64,000 nt of DNA from JAPWJZ01 sp966211335 (GTDB taxonomy: Bacteria > Pseudomonadota > Alphaproteobacteria > Micavibrionales > UBA2020): positions 310,001 through 374,000 of the forward strand of contig CBIHNF010000001.1 of the NCBI GenBank assembly GCA_966211335.1, given 5' to 3'. The first letter of the stretch is position 1. Each line of letters opens with the position of its first letter. The translations under genes were made by a program, and so were the position numbers. The notes under the pieces are model-generated. The model saw nothing but the letters and a program-made list of their open reading frames with translations. It ran no database searches and was not told the origin of the DNA. Shown piece after piece: positions 55,424 through 64,000 of the stretch.

Positions 55424-56848
55424 ATGACCGAAACAAACAACGACGGCCCGATCCTCGAGGAAAGCGTGCTGCCGCAGCAGCAGGCCGCGCCCGATGACGA
55501 GCACGAAGTTGGCCTGTCGGATGACTTCATCGCCGAAATTCTCGAGCTGCTCGACCAGCATTATACCGACCGCATTCAGGAACTCTGCCGCGACTTATCC
55601 GCGCCGGACGCCGCCGAACTTATTGTCAAGGTTGACGCCGGCCACCGCCAGCAGCTGGTTGAAATTCTCGAAGACATTCTGCTGCCGGAAACCTTTTCCT
55701 ACTTCGACCACCAGCTGCTGAACGAGCTGCTGGAGAATATGTCCGGCCCTTACATCGCCTCCATCGTCAACGGACTTGAGTCCGACGACGCCATCCGCTT
55801 GATTGATGATCTGAACGAGGAACGCCGCTCCGAAATCATGCGTCACCTGTCGCGCAAAGTGCGTGCGGCGGTGGAAGAGGGTTTGACGTTCGACGAGGAT
55901 TCCGCCGGCCGCCTGATGCAGCGCGAATTCGTTGCGATTCCGCAGTTCTGGACGGTGGGCAAGACGGTCGACTTTTTGCGCGCGGCGTCGGATGCGATGC
56001 CCCAAAAATTCTATGACATCTTCATTGTCGATCCGCTGCATGGTTTTGTCGGCTCCGTTTCCCTCTCCCGCCTTCTTTGCGCGCAGCGCGGGGTGAAGGT
56101 GGATACACTGGTCAATGAAGAGCATGTCACCATCCCCGTCTCAATGGACAGGGAACAGGTCGCCTTCCAGTTCCGGCGCAAGGACTTGCTCTCCGCCCCC
56201 GTGGTGGATGCGAATGACCGGCTGATTGGTATGATCACCGTCGACGACGTCGTCGACGTCATCGATGAGGAGGCGGAAGAAGATATCCTGAAGCTCGGCG
56301 GCGTGAGCGATTCAGACATTCACCGCTCCACCTTCCGCACGGCGAAAGCGCGGTCAGGCTGGCTCGTCGTCAACCTGTTTACGGCCTTTGCCGATACTTA
56401 CGTCATCAGCCTCTTCGCGGGCTCGATTGAAAAAATCGTGGCGCTTGCGGCACTCATGCCCATCGTCGCCTCCATGGGCGGCAATGCGGGCACGCAGACG
56501 CTAACCGTTATTATCCGCGCGCTTGCGACGAAGGAAATTTCCGCCGCCAACGTTGTGCGGGTGATTTTGAAGGAATGCATCGTCGGCTTTATCAACGGCG
56601 TGATTTTCGCGGCCATCATGTCCTGCATCGTGTTCTTCTTCTACCGCGACATTCACCTCAGCATGGTTATGGGCGCGGCGTTAATTCTGAACCTCTTCGC
56701 CGCGGGCATGGCGGGTGCGCTGGTGCCGCTGTCGCTCAACAAGCTGGGATTCGACCCCGCCCCCTCCTCCGCCATTTTCGTGACGACGGTGACCGACGTT
56801 GTCGGCTTTATGGCCTTCCTTGGTCTCGCAACAATATTCCTTATGTAA
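55424..56848 (+). CDS. mgtE: Magnesium transporter MgtE
   Basis: 474 residues from ATG 55424; the frame is open upstream inside maeB, but this start follows the maeB stop by four bases. Order: N-terminal helical MgtE domain (about 30-135), two CBS domains (about 140-265, with FRRKDLLSAPVV and MITVDDVVDVIDEEA), and five membrane helices from about 310 with ASMGGNAGTQTL and AAGMAGALVPL pore motifs. CBS domains gate the channel by magnesium. Malic enzyme needs Mg or Mn, a possible link. Confidence 0.92.
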   Translation: MTETNNDGPILEESVLPQQQAAPDDEHEVGLSDDFIAEILELLDQHYTDRIQELCRDLSAPDAAELIVKVDAGHRQQLVEILEDILLPETFSYFDHQLLNELLENMSGPYIASIVNGLESDDAIRLIDDLNEERRSEIMRHLSRKVRAAVEEGLTFDEDSAGRLMQREFVAIPQFWTVGKTVDFLRAASDAMPQKFYDIFIVDPLHGFVGSVSLSRLLCAQRGVKVDTLVNEEHVTIPVSMDREQVAFQFRRKDLLSAPVVDANDRLIGMITVDDVVDVIDEEAEEDILKLGGVSDSDIHRSTFRTAKARSGWLVVNLFTAFADTYVISLFAGSIEKIVALAALMPIVASMGGNAGTQTLTVIIRALATKEISAANVVRVILKECIVGFINGVIFAAIMSCIVFFFYRDIHLSMVMGAALILNLFAAGMAGALVPLSLNKLGFDPAPSSAIFVTTVTDVVGFMAFLGLATIFLM

Positions 56849-56945
56849 GTCGCTGATAAAGCGGCCTTTATGATTCTATAATGGACATAATGCTGCGCTG
56901 CGGGGTATGCTTTTTCCTGCCTTTCAAGGAATAGCGACTCAAAGC

Positions 56946-57410
56946 ATGCTGCCTGCGCCCAAATCACTGAAACAAAAAGCCGCCGTCTTCCGCCCCCATA
57001 AAGATATGGGGGGGCTGGATGTGGAGCTGTTGTTCGCAACCGCGGAAAATGACGAGCCTGTCATGCTGGCAAAAATGCTGGATGAATATCCCGACGCGCT
57101 GAATGTGCAGAATGAACAGGGCCAGTCGCTGCTGCATATGGCGGTTTCCTGGGCGAAGACGGAAATGGCGGATATGCTGCTGGCACGCGGGATTGATACC
57201 ACCTTGTGTGACAAGCAAGGCCAGAGCGCGTCCGACCTTGCCGGACGCCTCGGCTTCGAGACCATTGCGCAGATGATTACATCGGAAAACGGCCAGCGGG
57301 CGGAAGATGCGCTGCAGCAAAAACTACAGCAGGAATGCCTGATCTGCACACAAGGCCTGCCGAGCGCCATAAACGCAAGGCCTTCGCCCGTGCGCTTCAA
57401 ATACAGCTAA
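56946..57410 (+). CDS. Ankyrin-repeat protein
   Basis: 154 residues from ATG 56946; ATG 56907 is an alternative with no better site. Two or three ankyrin repeats: LLFATAENDEPVMLAKMLDEYP, NEQGQSLLHMAVSWAKTEM and DKQGQSASDLAGRLGFETI in part. Soluble, no signal peptide. Probably a protein-binding adaptor. It lies between mgtE and the acyl-CoA dehydrogenase. Confidence 0.75.
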   Translation: MLPAPKSLKQKAAVFRPHKDMGGLDVELLFATAENDEPVMLAKMLDEYPDALNVQNEQGQSLLHMAVSWAKTEMADMLLARGIDTTLCDKQGQSASDLAGRLGFETIAQMITSENGQRAEDALQQKLQQECLICTQGLPSAINARPSPVRFKYS

Positions 57411-57479
57411 AAACCCCCTGTTCCGGCGGCGCTGCCAGCGTTATTCTAGGCGCAGCTGATTCCATTTTTAACGAGGCTG

Positions 57480-58709
57480 ATGATGAAAAGCGCCGCGCAA
57501 CCGAAAGAGCATGAGATGACGACAGAATCCTATACGCCCGCCGCGCTTGATTACCCCTCCCTCCGCTTCGACCTTGGCGAACATGCCGATGCGATCCGCG
57601 AAACGGTGCGCAGCTTTGCCCAGGATAAAATTGCCCCGCGCGCCGCCGACATCGACCGCAAGAATGAATTCCCCAATGAACTCTGGCCGCAGTTCGGCGC
57701 GCTCGGGCTTTTGGGCATGACAGTGTCGCCTGATTTCGGCGGCTCGGGCCTTGGCTATATCGAGCACATTATTGCGATGGAAGAAATTTCCCGCGCTTCC
57801 GCTTCGGTGGGCCTATCCTACGGCGCTTTCTCCAACCTCTGCGTCAACCAGATTTCGCTGAACGGCAATGAAGCGCAGAAAAAGAAATACCTGCCGGACC
57901 TTTGCGCCGGCACCAAGATCGGCGCGCTTGCCATGTCAGAGCCGGGTGCCGGGTCTGACGTTGTATCGATGAAACTGCGCGCGGAGAAAAAAGGCGACCG
58001 CTACGTTTTGAACGGCAACAAAATGTGGATCACCAACGGCCCCGATGCGCATACGCTGGTCGTCTACGCGAAGACCGACCCCGCAGCGAACGCCAAGGGC
58101 ATCACCGCCTTTATCATCGAACGCGGCTTCAAGGGTTTTTCGACCGCGCAGAAGCTGGATAAGCTGGGCATGCGTGGCTCCAACACCTGCGAGCTCGTTT
58201 TCCAAGACTGTGAAGTGCCGGAAGAAAACGTGCTGGGCCAAGTCGGCAAGGGCGTCAATGTGTTGATGAGCGGGCTGGATTACGAACGCGCCGTTCTCTC
58301 CGGCGGTCCCCTTGGCATCATGCAGGCCTGCATGGATGTGGTTATTCCCTACCTGCACGAGCGCAAACAATTCGGCCAGAGCATTGGCGAATTCCAGCTG
58401 ATGCAGGGCAAGGTGGCGGATATGTATGTCGCCCTCAACACCGCGCGCGCTTACGTTTACGCCGTCGGCAAAGCCTGCGACCGGAAAGAAATTACCCGCA
58501 AAGACGCCGCCGGCGCGATTTTGTATTCCGCCGAAAAAGCGACCTGGATGGCACTGGAAGCCATTCAAACACTGGGCGGCAACGGCTATATCAACGATTA
58601 CCCGACCGGCCGCCTGCTGCGCGATGCGAAGCTGTATGAAATTGGCGCCGGCACATCGGAAATCCGCCGCATGCTGATCGGCCGCGAATTGTTCAAGGAA
58701 ACGATGTAA
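57480..58709 (+). CDS. ivd: Isovaleryl-CoA dehydrogenase-like acyl-CoA dehydrogenase
   Basis: 409 residues; ATG 57480 (57483 also possible) follows GAGG. FAD domain motifs SEPGAGSDVV and WITNGPDAHTLVVYA, and the isovaleryl type SYGAFSNLCVNQIS, are present. The catalytic Glu lies in GLDYERAVLSGGPLG, the position used by isovaleryl-CoA dehydrogenases rather than the C-terminal Glu of medium-chain enzymes. It oxidises isovaleryl-CoA in leucine breakdown. Other leucine-breakdown genes are not in view. Its stop directly abuts the stop of the opposite gene. Confidence 0.9.
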   Translation: MMKSAAQPKEHEMTTESYTPAALDYPSLRFDLGEHADAIRETVRSFAQDKIAPRAADIDRKNEFPNELWPQFGALGLLGMTVSPDFGGSGLGYIEHIIAMEEISRASASVGLSYGAFSNLCVNQISLNGNEAQKKKYLPDLCAGTKIGALAMSEPGAGSDVVSMKLRAEKKGDRYVLNGNKMWITNGPDAHTLVVYAKTDPAANAKGITAFIIERGFKGFSTAQKLDKLGMRGSNTCELVFQDCEVPEENVLGQVGKGVNVLMSGLDYERAVLSGGPLGIMQACMDVVIPYLHERKQFGQSIGEFQLMQGKVADMYVALNTARAYVYAVGKACDRKEITRKDAAGAILYSAEKATWMALEAIQTLGGNGYINDYPTGRLLRDAKLYEIGAGTSEIRRMLIGRELFKETM

Positions 58710-59840
58710 TTAAAACCGCCGCGGTTTCGGGGCTTTTTCGACCGTTGCGGATTTAAATTCGGCGACGGTGGCTGGTTTTTCGCGCGCAGCTGCTTCCTGC
58801 AGGAAACGGCTGACGGGGTTATAGGCCGTCCCCGGCGGGTTCATATAGAAGTCTTCCTTCATGTAGATGCTTTGCGAGCGCATGAGGATGTCTTCACGTT
58901 TTTTCTGGTACTGGCTTTCCGACATTGTAGCCGCGTTCTTCACCGTGCTGTCGATGATGCGGAGCAAGTCTTGTTCTTCCTGCGGCAGGTTGCGGCGGAA
59001 GGCATGGGCGATGGCGCGGACGGAGACGCCGTCCATAAATTCCTGTTTGTAGATTTCCGCCAGCTGCTTTGATGGCGTGACCGCTGCTGGATCCGGCGTA
59101 TCAGCCAGATGCTTCTGGAAGTCCGGTAGCTTTGGCGCCAGCAGGAACTGCATGCGATAGGCGCCGAAATAAGTCGTCGAATAGTTATCAAGCCCGTTCA
59201 GCATGAAATCGGTAAACAGGGCGCGGGCGAACTGCGCATCGTCCTTGAAGCTGTCGAAAGGACGCTTTTGCAGGAAAGCTTTCGCGTGCTGCACGTTGGG
59301 TCCGCCATCGCGGTTGGTAAACAGGTCATCGAGATATTCGGGGTGGCCCGCTTTCGCAGCCTTGCAGGCGGCGAGAACTTCCGACGTGTAGGCGTCCGCT
59401 TCCATCATCATCGACAGCATATGCGCCGTGCGCACATCCTTGATGTGCCGGAAGCCGCCGGTTTCAATATTGCCCATGTCTTCTATTTGCAGCACATGGC
59501 GGAATTCATGGTAGGTCGTGCGCGCCATGCCGATGGGATCGCCGGTGTTGAGGATTTCGACGTTGACGGTTTTGTTGCCGCTGACTTTGGCGACCGCGCC
59601 GAAAGAATTCTTGAGGTTGCGCTTAGATTGCACGCCAACGGGAATATTGTTCCGCGCGATGGTTTCTTTGAGCGCGTCGCCGCCGGGCAAATCGCCCAGC
59701 CGCTCCAGCATTTCGGCTTTGCGGTCTTCATGCCGGCCATATTTTTTCTGCTGGCGCTCTTCCTGCCATGCGTCAATCGCGCCGATAATCCGGGCTTTAA
59801 GCTGGTCTTTCAGGCTCGGCGATGTGGGCGCTTTAGACAT
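58710..59840 (-). CDS. Zincin-like protein (HExxH), unassigned (DUF6782-like)
   Basis: 376 residues, no signal peptide. TTYHEFRHVLQIEDMG (108-123) has an HEFRH zinc motif at 111-115, and MMMEADAYTSEVL (145-157) supplies Glu147 about 32 residues later, a gluzincin-like layout. Flanking regions are helical and charged; the C-terminal 60 residues look disordered. It resembles putative metallopeptidase families but was not matched by search. It is alone on the minus strand, zero bases from the ivd stop. Confidence 0.65.
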   Translation of the reverse strand: MSKAPTSPSLKDQLKARIIGAIDAWQEERQQKKYGRHEDRKAEMLERLGDLPGGDALKETIARNNIPVGVQSKRNLKNSFGAVAKVSGNKTVNVEILNTGDPIGMARTTYHEFRHVLQIEDMGNIETGGFRHIKDVRTAHMLSMMMEADAYTSEVLAACKAAKAGHPEYLDDLFTNRDGGPNVQHAKAFLQKRPFDSFKDDAQFARALFTDFMLNGLDNYSTTYFGAYRMQFLLAPKLPDFQKHLADTPDPAAVTPSKQLAEIYKQEFMDGVSVRAIAHAFRRNLPQEEQDLLRIIDSTVKNAATMSESQYQKKREDILMRSQSIYMKEDFYMNPPGTAYNPVSRFLQEAAAREKPATVAEFKSATVEKAPKPRRF

Positions 59841-59928
59841 TCAACACTGATTCTTCTGCGAAAGATGACAGCCGCATTATAGCACAAGCCACCTTAACAG
59901 GCTGTTGCCACGTAAAAAGGCCTTATTA

Positions 59929-61845
59929 TCAAGCCTTTCGGGGTGCTGCCGCTAGGGCTTCGCGGCCAAGGGCGGAAAGCGCCTGCGCCACGATATGCGC
60001 GGCATTAAGCTCTGCCGCGTCATACTGCTTTACCGGCGTATCATGATCGAGGAAGACATCCGGCAGCGTCATGGTGCGGATTTTAAGGCCGGTATCGAGC
60101 ACGCCTTTGGCGGCGAGCAGCTGCAGCACAATCGCGCCGAAGCCGTTGGAGGAGCCTTCTTCCAGCGTGATGACGACTTCGTGGTTGCGGGCGAGGTTCA
60201 GCACCAGATCTTCATCGAGTGGTTTGGCGAAACGCGCATCGGCGACGGTGGTGGAAAGGCCCATCGCATTTAATTGCTCTGCCGCTTTGATCGCTTCCGG
60301 CAGGCGCGTGCCGTAGGAGAGCAGCGCAATCTTGCTGCCTTCGCGGAGAATACGGCCTTTGCCGATTTCCAGCACGGTGCCGCGTTCCTGCAATTGCAGA
60401 CCAATGCCTTCGCCGCGCGGATAACGCAAAGCGATCGGGCCGTCGTTGTAGGCGGCCATGGTGGCGGTCATATTTTGCAGTTCAACTTCATCGCCCGCCG
60501 CCATCAGCACCATATTCGGCAGGCAGGCGAGGTAGGCGATATCGAAGGCGCCGGCATGGGTTGCGCCATCGGCACCCACCAGACCTGCGCGGTCCATGGC
60601 GAAGCGGACGGGCAGGTTTTGAATGGCGACGTCATGCACCAACTGGTCATAGGCGCGCTGCAGGAAGGTCGAGTAAATGGCGACAAAGGGTTTGTAGCCT
60701 TCTGTCGCAAGGCCGGCTGCGAAGGTCACCGCGTGCTGCTCGGCAATGCCCACATCGAACATGCGCTTAGGATACGCTTTCTCAAACAGGTCGAGGCCGG
60801 TGCCGGAGGGCATGGCGGCGGTGATGGCGATGATTTTATCATCGGCTTTTGCTTCCGCGATTAGCGCGTCGGCAAACACTTTTGTATAGCTGGGGGCGGC
60901 GGCTTTGGGCTTGCTCTGCGCGCCTGTCAGCACATCAAACTTCGCAACGCCGTGCATTTTATCCGCGGCGGTTTCGGCAGGCGGATAGCCTTTGCCCTTT
61001 TTGGTGACGACATGGACGAGGAAGGGGCCTTTATGCGCGGAATCCCGCACGTTTTCGAGGACGGGCAGCAAATGGTCAAGATTATGCCCGTCGATGGGGC
61101 CGACATAGTAGAAGCCGAGTTCTTCAAACAATGTGCCGCCCGTGACCATGCCGCGCGCATATTCTTCCGCGCGCTGCGCTGCTTTCTGCAGCGGTGCCGG
61201 CAGTTTCTCCGAAAACTTTTTGCCGATTTCGCGAAGGGTGAGATAGGGCTTCGACGAAATAAGGCGGGAGAGATATGCGCTCATCGCGCCGACGGGCGGC
61301 GCGATGGACATGTCGTTGTCGTTCAGAATAACGATGAGACGGGAGTTAAGCGCGCCCGCATTGTTCATGGCTTCATAGGCCATGCCCGCGCTCATGGCGC
61401 CATCGCCGATGACGCAGACGATTTTATTGTCGCCACCCTTGAGGTCACGCGCGACCGCCATGCCAAGCCCGGCGGAAATAGACGTCGAACTATGCGCCGC
61501 GCCGAAGGGATCGTAGATGGATTCCGACCGCTTGGTGAAACCGGACAGACCGCCGCCCTGGCGCAACGTGCGAATCTGCGCGCGGCGTTCGGTCAGGATT
61601 TTATGCGGATAGGCCTGATGACCGACATCCCAGATCAGGCGGTCCGCCGGCGTATCAAACACGTAATGAATGGCGGTCGTGAGTTCAACGACGCCAAGAC
61701 CCGCGCCAAGGTGACCGCCGGTGACGGACACAGCATCAATCATCTCGGCCCGCAGCTCGGCCGCGACCTGCGGCAAGTCCTTGCGGCTAATGCCGCGGAG
61801 GTCTGCAGGGGCGTTGATGGTGTCGAGCAGCGGCGTCTTGGTCAT
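59929..61845 (-). CDS. dxs: 1-deoxy-D-xylulose-5-phosphate synthase
   Basis: 638 residues, thiamine-diphosphate enzyme making DXP from pyruvate and glyceraldehyde 3-phosphate. VTGGHLGAGLGVVELT, WDVGHQAYPHKILT, the ThDP motif GDGAMSAGMAYEAMNN, PSGTGLDLFEKAYP, FDVGIAEQHAVTFAAGLA with the catalytic Glu, and MDRAGLVGADGATHAG are complete. It is the entry to the MEP isoprenoid pathway and lies downstream of ispA, as in many proteobacteria, though four genes intervene here. Confidence 0.95.
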   Translation of the reverse strand: MTKTPLLDTINAPADLRGISRKDLPQVAAELRAEMIDAVSVTGGHLGAGLGVVELTTAIHYVFDTPADRLIWDVGHQAYPHKILTERRAQIRTLRQGGGLSGFTKRSESIYDPFGAAHSSTSISAGLGMAVARDLKGGDNKIVCVIGDGAMSAGMAYEAMNNAGALNSRLIVILNDNDMSIAPPVGAMSAYLSRLISSKPYLTLREIGKKFSEKLPAPLQKAAQRAEEYARGMVTGGTLFEELGFYYVGPIDGHNLDHLLPVLENVRDSAHKGPFLVHVVTKKGKGYPPAETAADKMHGVAKFDVLTGAQSKPKAAAPSYTKVFADALIAEAKADDKIIAITAAMPSGTGLDLFEKAYPKRMFDVGIAEQHAVTFAAGLATEGYKPFVAIYSTFLQRAYDQLVHDVAIQNLPVRFAMDRAGLVGADGATHAGAFDIAYLACLPNMVLMAAGDEVELQNMTATMAAYNDGPIALRYPRGEGIGLQLQERGTVLEIGKGRILREGSKIALLSYGTRLPEAIKAAEQLNAMGLSTTVADARFAKPLDEDLVLNLARNHEVVITLEEGSSNGFGAIVLQLLAAKGVLDTGLKIRTMTLPDVFLDHDTPVKQYDAAELNAAHIVAQALSALGREALAAAPRKA

Positions 61846-61937
61846 GGCTTTGATTCCTTTGGTTCGTTATATGCCAAAGGGTTCAAAAATGGAATGCCAA
61901 GGGGCAAAATATTTTGCCATAACTGAAGGTATTTTAT

Positions 61938-62225
61938 TTACATATCTTTAGGCGCGGTGCTCTCGTCCGGCCGCCTGGCCTTTTTCGCGTCACGAATGTT
62001 GCAGCTGGTTTCAAACAGCCCGAAGCTCCAGCACACCGGGCAGCCCCGGAAGGCAAACAGGGCGGCACCCAGCAGGAGCAGCGTGAGCAGGACATTATGG
62101 CTGACGAGCGCCGCAAACAGGCAAAGCCCGCCCGCGATGCCACGCAAAATATGTTCCCCCATCGTCCGGCTGGCGAAGGAGCCTTTGGCTTTATGCGGCG
62201 GCGGCATTTCTGTCATGCCGGTCAC
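61938..62225 (-). CDS. Small membrane protein, DUF2892-like
   Basis: 95 residues with two hydrophobic segments (ILRGIAGGLCLFAALVSHNV and LLTLLLLGAALFAF), then RGCPVCWSFGLFET, a CPxC-type end as in DUF2892/YgaP membrane domains. ATG overlaps the SDR stop by four bases (ATGA). Function unknown; a sulphur-related role is known for some relatives. Confidence 0.7.
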   Translation of the reverse strand: MTGMTEMPPPHKAKGSFASRTMGEHILRGIAGGLCLFAALVSHNVLLTLLLLGAALFAFRGCPVCWSFGLFETSCNIRDAKKARRPDESTAPKDM

Positions 62226-63040
62226 CGCAGGAATTTTTCGCGCATGTAGCCCATGTATTCCTCATCGTCCTTCTCGCGCTTGAGGCGGAGGAAGCCGCCG
62301 ACGTCTTCGCCGGTGAAATAGCGCAACTGCGGCTTGCCATCTGTTGCGGCAGTGAAAATGACGGCGGCGACATCGGCCGCCGTGGTTTTGCGGTGCGTCT
62401 GCATATTGCCGTAGATACCGCCGATCTTGGCGACGAAATCGTTGTAGGACGCGGGGATATCTGTTCCCTTGTCCTTGACCATGCGTTCGGAAAATTTGGT
62501 GGAGGTGACGCCGCCGCTCGGCTCCACCAGCTTGACGGCGATGCCTTGCGTTGCAAGCTCGAACGACAGTGCTTCCGAAAAACCCTCCAGCGCAAATTTG
62601 CTGGCGCAATAGAGCGTATTCAGCGGCATGCCGATGATGCCGGCGCGGGAGCTGATATTGATGATGGTGCCGCCGCCGTTGGCACGCATATGCGGCAACA
62701 GCGCGCGCGTTACATTCATGACGCCCGTGACGTTGACGGCGAACTGCTCCTCGATTTTTTCAGGGCTCAAGGATTCAAAAACGCCGAAAAGGCTGAAGCC
62801 CGCGTTATTCAGCAGCACATCGATGCGGCCGAATTTCTTGATGGCGGCTTTGAGCGCCTTGGCGATGGATTCTTCATCACGCACATCGAGCGTGGTGACG
62901 AGGAAATTTTTACCCTTGAGCACACTGCCCTTGGTGTAGCGCATGGTGGCAACGACGTTCCAGCCCTTGGCGGCAAACAACTGCGCCGAAGCAAGGCCGA
63001 TCCCTGAAGACGCGCCCGTGATGAAAATTGTTTTGGTCAT
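62222..63040 (-). CDS. Short-chain dehydrogenase/reductase
   Basis: 272 residues, classical SDR. Cofactor motif TGASSGIG (8-15), DVRDE, LLNNAGFS, NISSRAG and catalytic YCASK are visible. VVATMR after the second strand favours NADP. Substrate unknown. It lies between the 55-residue gene (13 bases) and the DUF2892-like gene (overlap), in the ispA-dxs group. Confidence 0.88.
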   Translation of the reverse strand: MTKTIFITGASSGIGLASAQLFAAKGWNVVATMRYTKGSVLKGKNFLVTTLDVRDEESIAKALKAAIKKFGRIDVLLNNAGFSLFGVFESLSPEKIEEQFAVNVTGVMNVTRALLPHMRANGGGTIINISSRAGIIGMPLNTLYCASKFALEGFSEALSFELATQGIAVKLVEPSGGVTSTKFSERMVKDKGTDIPASYNDFVAKIGGIYGNMQTHRKTTAADVAAVIFTAATDGKPQLRYFTGEDVGGFLRLKREKDDEEYMGYMREKFLR

Positions 63041-63053
63041 GATGGACTTGCCT

Positions 63054-63221
63054 TTACTGCTTCGGCTTCAGCAGCTGTGCAGCCTTCTCGTACGTCCAGG
63101 TGATGGGGCGGAAGTACTGGCGCACGGCTTCTTTCGATTCCGCGGCGATATAGCGCCCCATGTCGCCCAAGGTTTCGCGCGTGGCTTTCGCCGCCGCATG
63201 GAATTTTGGGCGCAGCGCCAT
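63054..63221 (-). CDS. 55-residue unknown small protein
   Basis: ATG 63221, two bases after the ispA stop (TAACCATG), TAA at 63056-63054. The product starts MALRPKFHAAAKATRE, continues with GDMGRYIAAESKEA and ends YEKAAQLLKPKQ: basic, helical, amphipathic. Tight placement between ispA and the SDR gene and sensible codon use (C/G-ending) support it. No family recognised. It is not a shadow of a longer frame. Confidence 0.55.
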   Translation of the reverse strand: MALRPKFHAAAKATRETLGDMGRYIAAESKEAVRQYFRPITWTYEKAAQLLKPKQ

Positions 63222-63223
63222 GG

Positions 63224-64000
63224 TTACACCCGGCGTTCCAGCACGTAGCGGGCAAGGTCTTTCAGCAAATCAACGCGGCCTTCGTCGAAGGTGCGAAGGT
63301 GCGAGATGGACTGGTCGACCAGCATCTGCGCGCGCTGTTTTGCCTGTTCGATACCCATGGCGGACACGAAGGTGGATTTTTTGCCGTCCGCATTAACGGG
63401 CTTGCCGAGGTCCTGTTCGGTCGAGGTCGCATCGAGCAGATCGTCCGTCACCTGGAAGGCGAGGCCGAGGTCATGCGCGTAGTTGCGGAGCGACTGGCGG
63501 TGCGCCGGATTGGCCTTGCCCAAAATCGCGCCTGCTTCGCAGCAGAAGGCGATGAGCTTGCCGGTTTTCAGGCGCTGCATGCGGCTGATGGTGCCGACGT
63601 CGAATTCCTGTTTTTCGCCGATGAGGTCAAGCATCTGGCCGCCGACCATGCCGTGCATGCCGATCGCGCCGGCAAGGTTGGCGATGAGTTCAACACGGAC
63701 GCGCGGGTCTTCATGCGTTTCGGGATCGGCGAGAATTTCAAAGGCGAGGGTCAGCAGCGCGTCACCGGCCAGAAGCGCGGTTGCTTCATCGAAGGCCTTG
63801 TGCAGCGCGGGCTTGCCGCGGCGAAGGTCGGAGTTGTCCATCGCCGGCAGGTCGTCATGCGCGAGCGAATAGCAGTGGACGAATTCGGCGGCAGCGGCGA
63901 CCCTGCGGGCGCGCATGGCATCAACACCGAAAACCCGTGCGCCTTCCATGACCATGAAGGGGCGAAGGCGTTTACCGCCGGAGAGGGCCGCATAGCGCAT
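63224..64000 (-). CDS. ispA: Polyprenyl (farnesyl) diphosphate synthase, N-terminus cut
   Basis: 258 residues visible; the start is beyond the window, even though the last codon happens to be ATG. GGKRLRPFM (first substrate site) and first Asp-rich motif DDLPAMDN (49-56), then GKLIAFCCEAGA, and second motif FQVTDDLLDAT near 170 are present. The short FARM region (YSLAHDDLP) fits farnesyl or geranyl chain length. It feeds on MEP-pathway products made by dxs downstream. The usual xseB neighbour is not in the window. Confidence 0.9.
   Translation of the reverse strand: MRYAALSGGKRLRPFMVMEGARVFGVDAMRARRVAAAAEFVHCYSLAHDDLPAMDNSDLRRGKPALHKAFDEATALLAGDALLTLAFEILADPETHEDPRVRVELIANLAGAIGMHGMVGGQMLDLIGEKQEFDVGTISRMQRLKTGKLIAFCCEAGAILGKANPAHRQSLRNYAHDLGLAFQVTDDLLDATSTEQDLGKPVNADGKKSTFVSAMGIEQAKQRAQMLVDQSISHLRTFDEGRVDLLKDLARYVLERRV

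Overview
The window is a dense stretch of chromosome from a Gram-negative alphaproteobacterium. Three things point there: the order kdsD-lptC-lptA-lptB-(exoribonuclease)-rpoN-hpf-ptsN, a DUF1150 gene beside a small heat-shock protein, and a perfect TTAA-N7-TTAA (CtrA-type) site before cmk. Several conserved-looking but unassigned proteins suggest a deep or poorly sampled lineage. A Micavibrio-like group is possible, but that is a guess. No phage, insertion sequence, integrase, rRNA or CRISPR array was seen. No gene-free stretch exceeds about 260 bases.

Layout: 1-7454 (+) is envelope and nitrogen regulation: RNase D end, KDO precursor synthesis, LPS transport, a DEDDh exoribonuclease, sigma-54, a long ribosome hibernation factor and EIIA-Ntr. 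7482-12337 holds a secreted protein and then a minus-strand series: Gdx/SugE exporter, DUF1150, Hsp20, and a probable smr-like/cysS/zf-CHCC/IscU-like operon. 12432-20612 (+) carries pyrC, a GGDEF-EAL protein, aroA, cmk and rpsA. 20771-29342 is mostly minus strand: a membrane protein, YgjP-like metallopeptidase, leuA, then Trm112, LON-domain, CnoX-like, ProXp-ala-like and PP2C-like genes, and an M20 hydrolase. 29543-33159 (+) has a possible primase-fold protein, YjgN, an M48 peptidase and an SRPBCC protein.

33162-40912 is a signalling block: a CHASE-type hybrid kinase with Hpt, a solo receiver protein, a second hybrid kinase and a two-domain KaiC-like ATPase whose end overlaps that kinase by 4 bases. 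41094-52031 contains tRNA-Gly, a beta-oxidation pair (FadN-like plus thiolase), TerC, a WbpA-like UDP-sugar dehydrogenase, a 485-residue protein with an HNH-like signature, an AT-rich membrane gene and lipB. 52206-58709 (+) has tRNA-Leu, maeB, mgtE, an ankyrin protein and an isovaleryl-CoA dehydrogenase. 58710-64000 (-) has a zincin-like protein, dxs, a DUF2892-like protein, an SDR, a 55-residue gene and the cut ispA, i.e. an isoprenoid-precursor cluster.

The best candidates for something undescribed are the KaiC-like/hybrid-kinase operon with its neighbouring signalling genes, the HNH-like protein at 49089-50546, the HExxH protein at 58710-59840 and the MFADID-motif protein at 29543-30370. 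All assignments rest on motifs read by eye; no database search was run.
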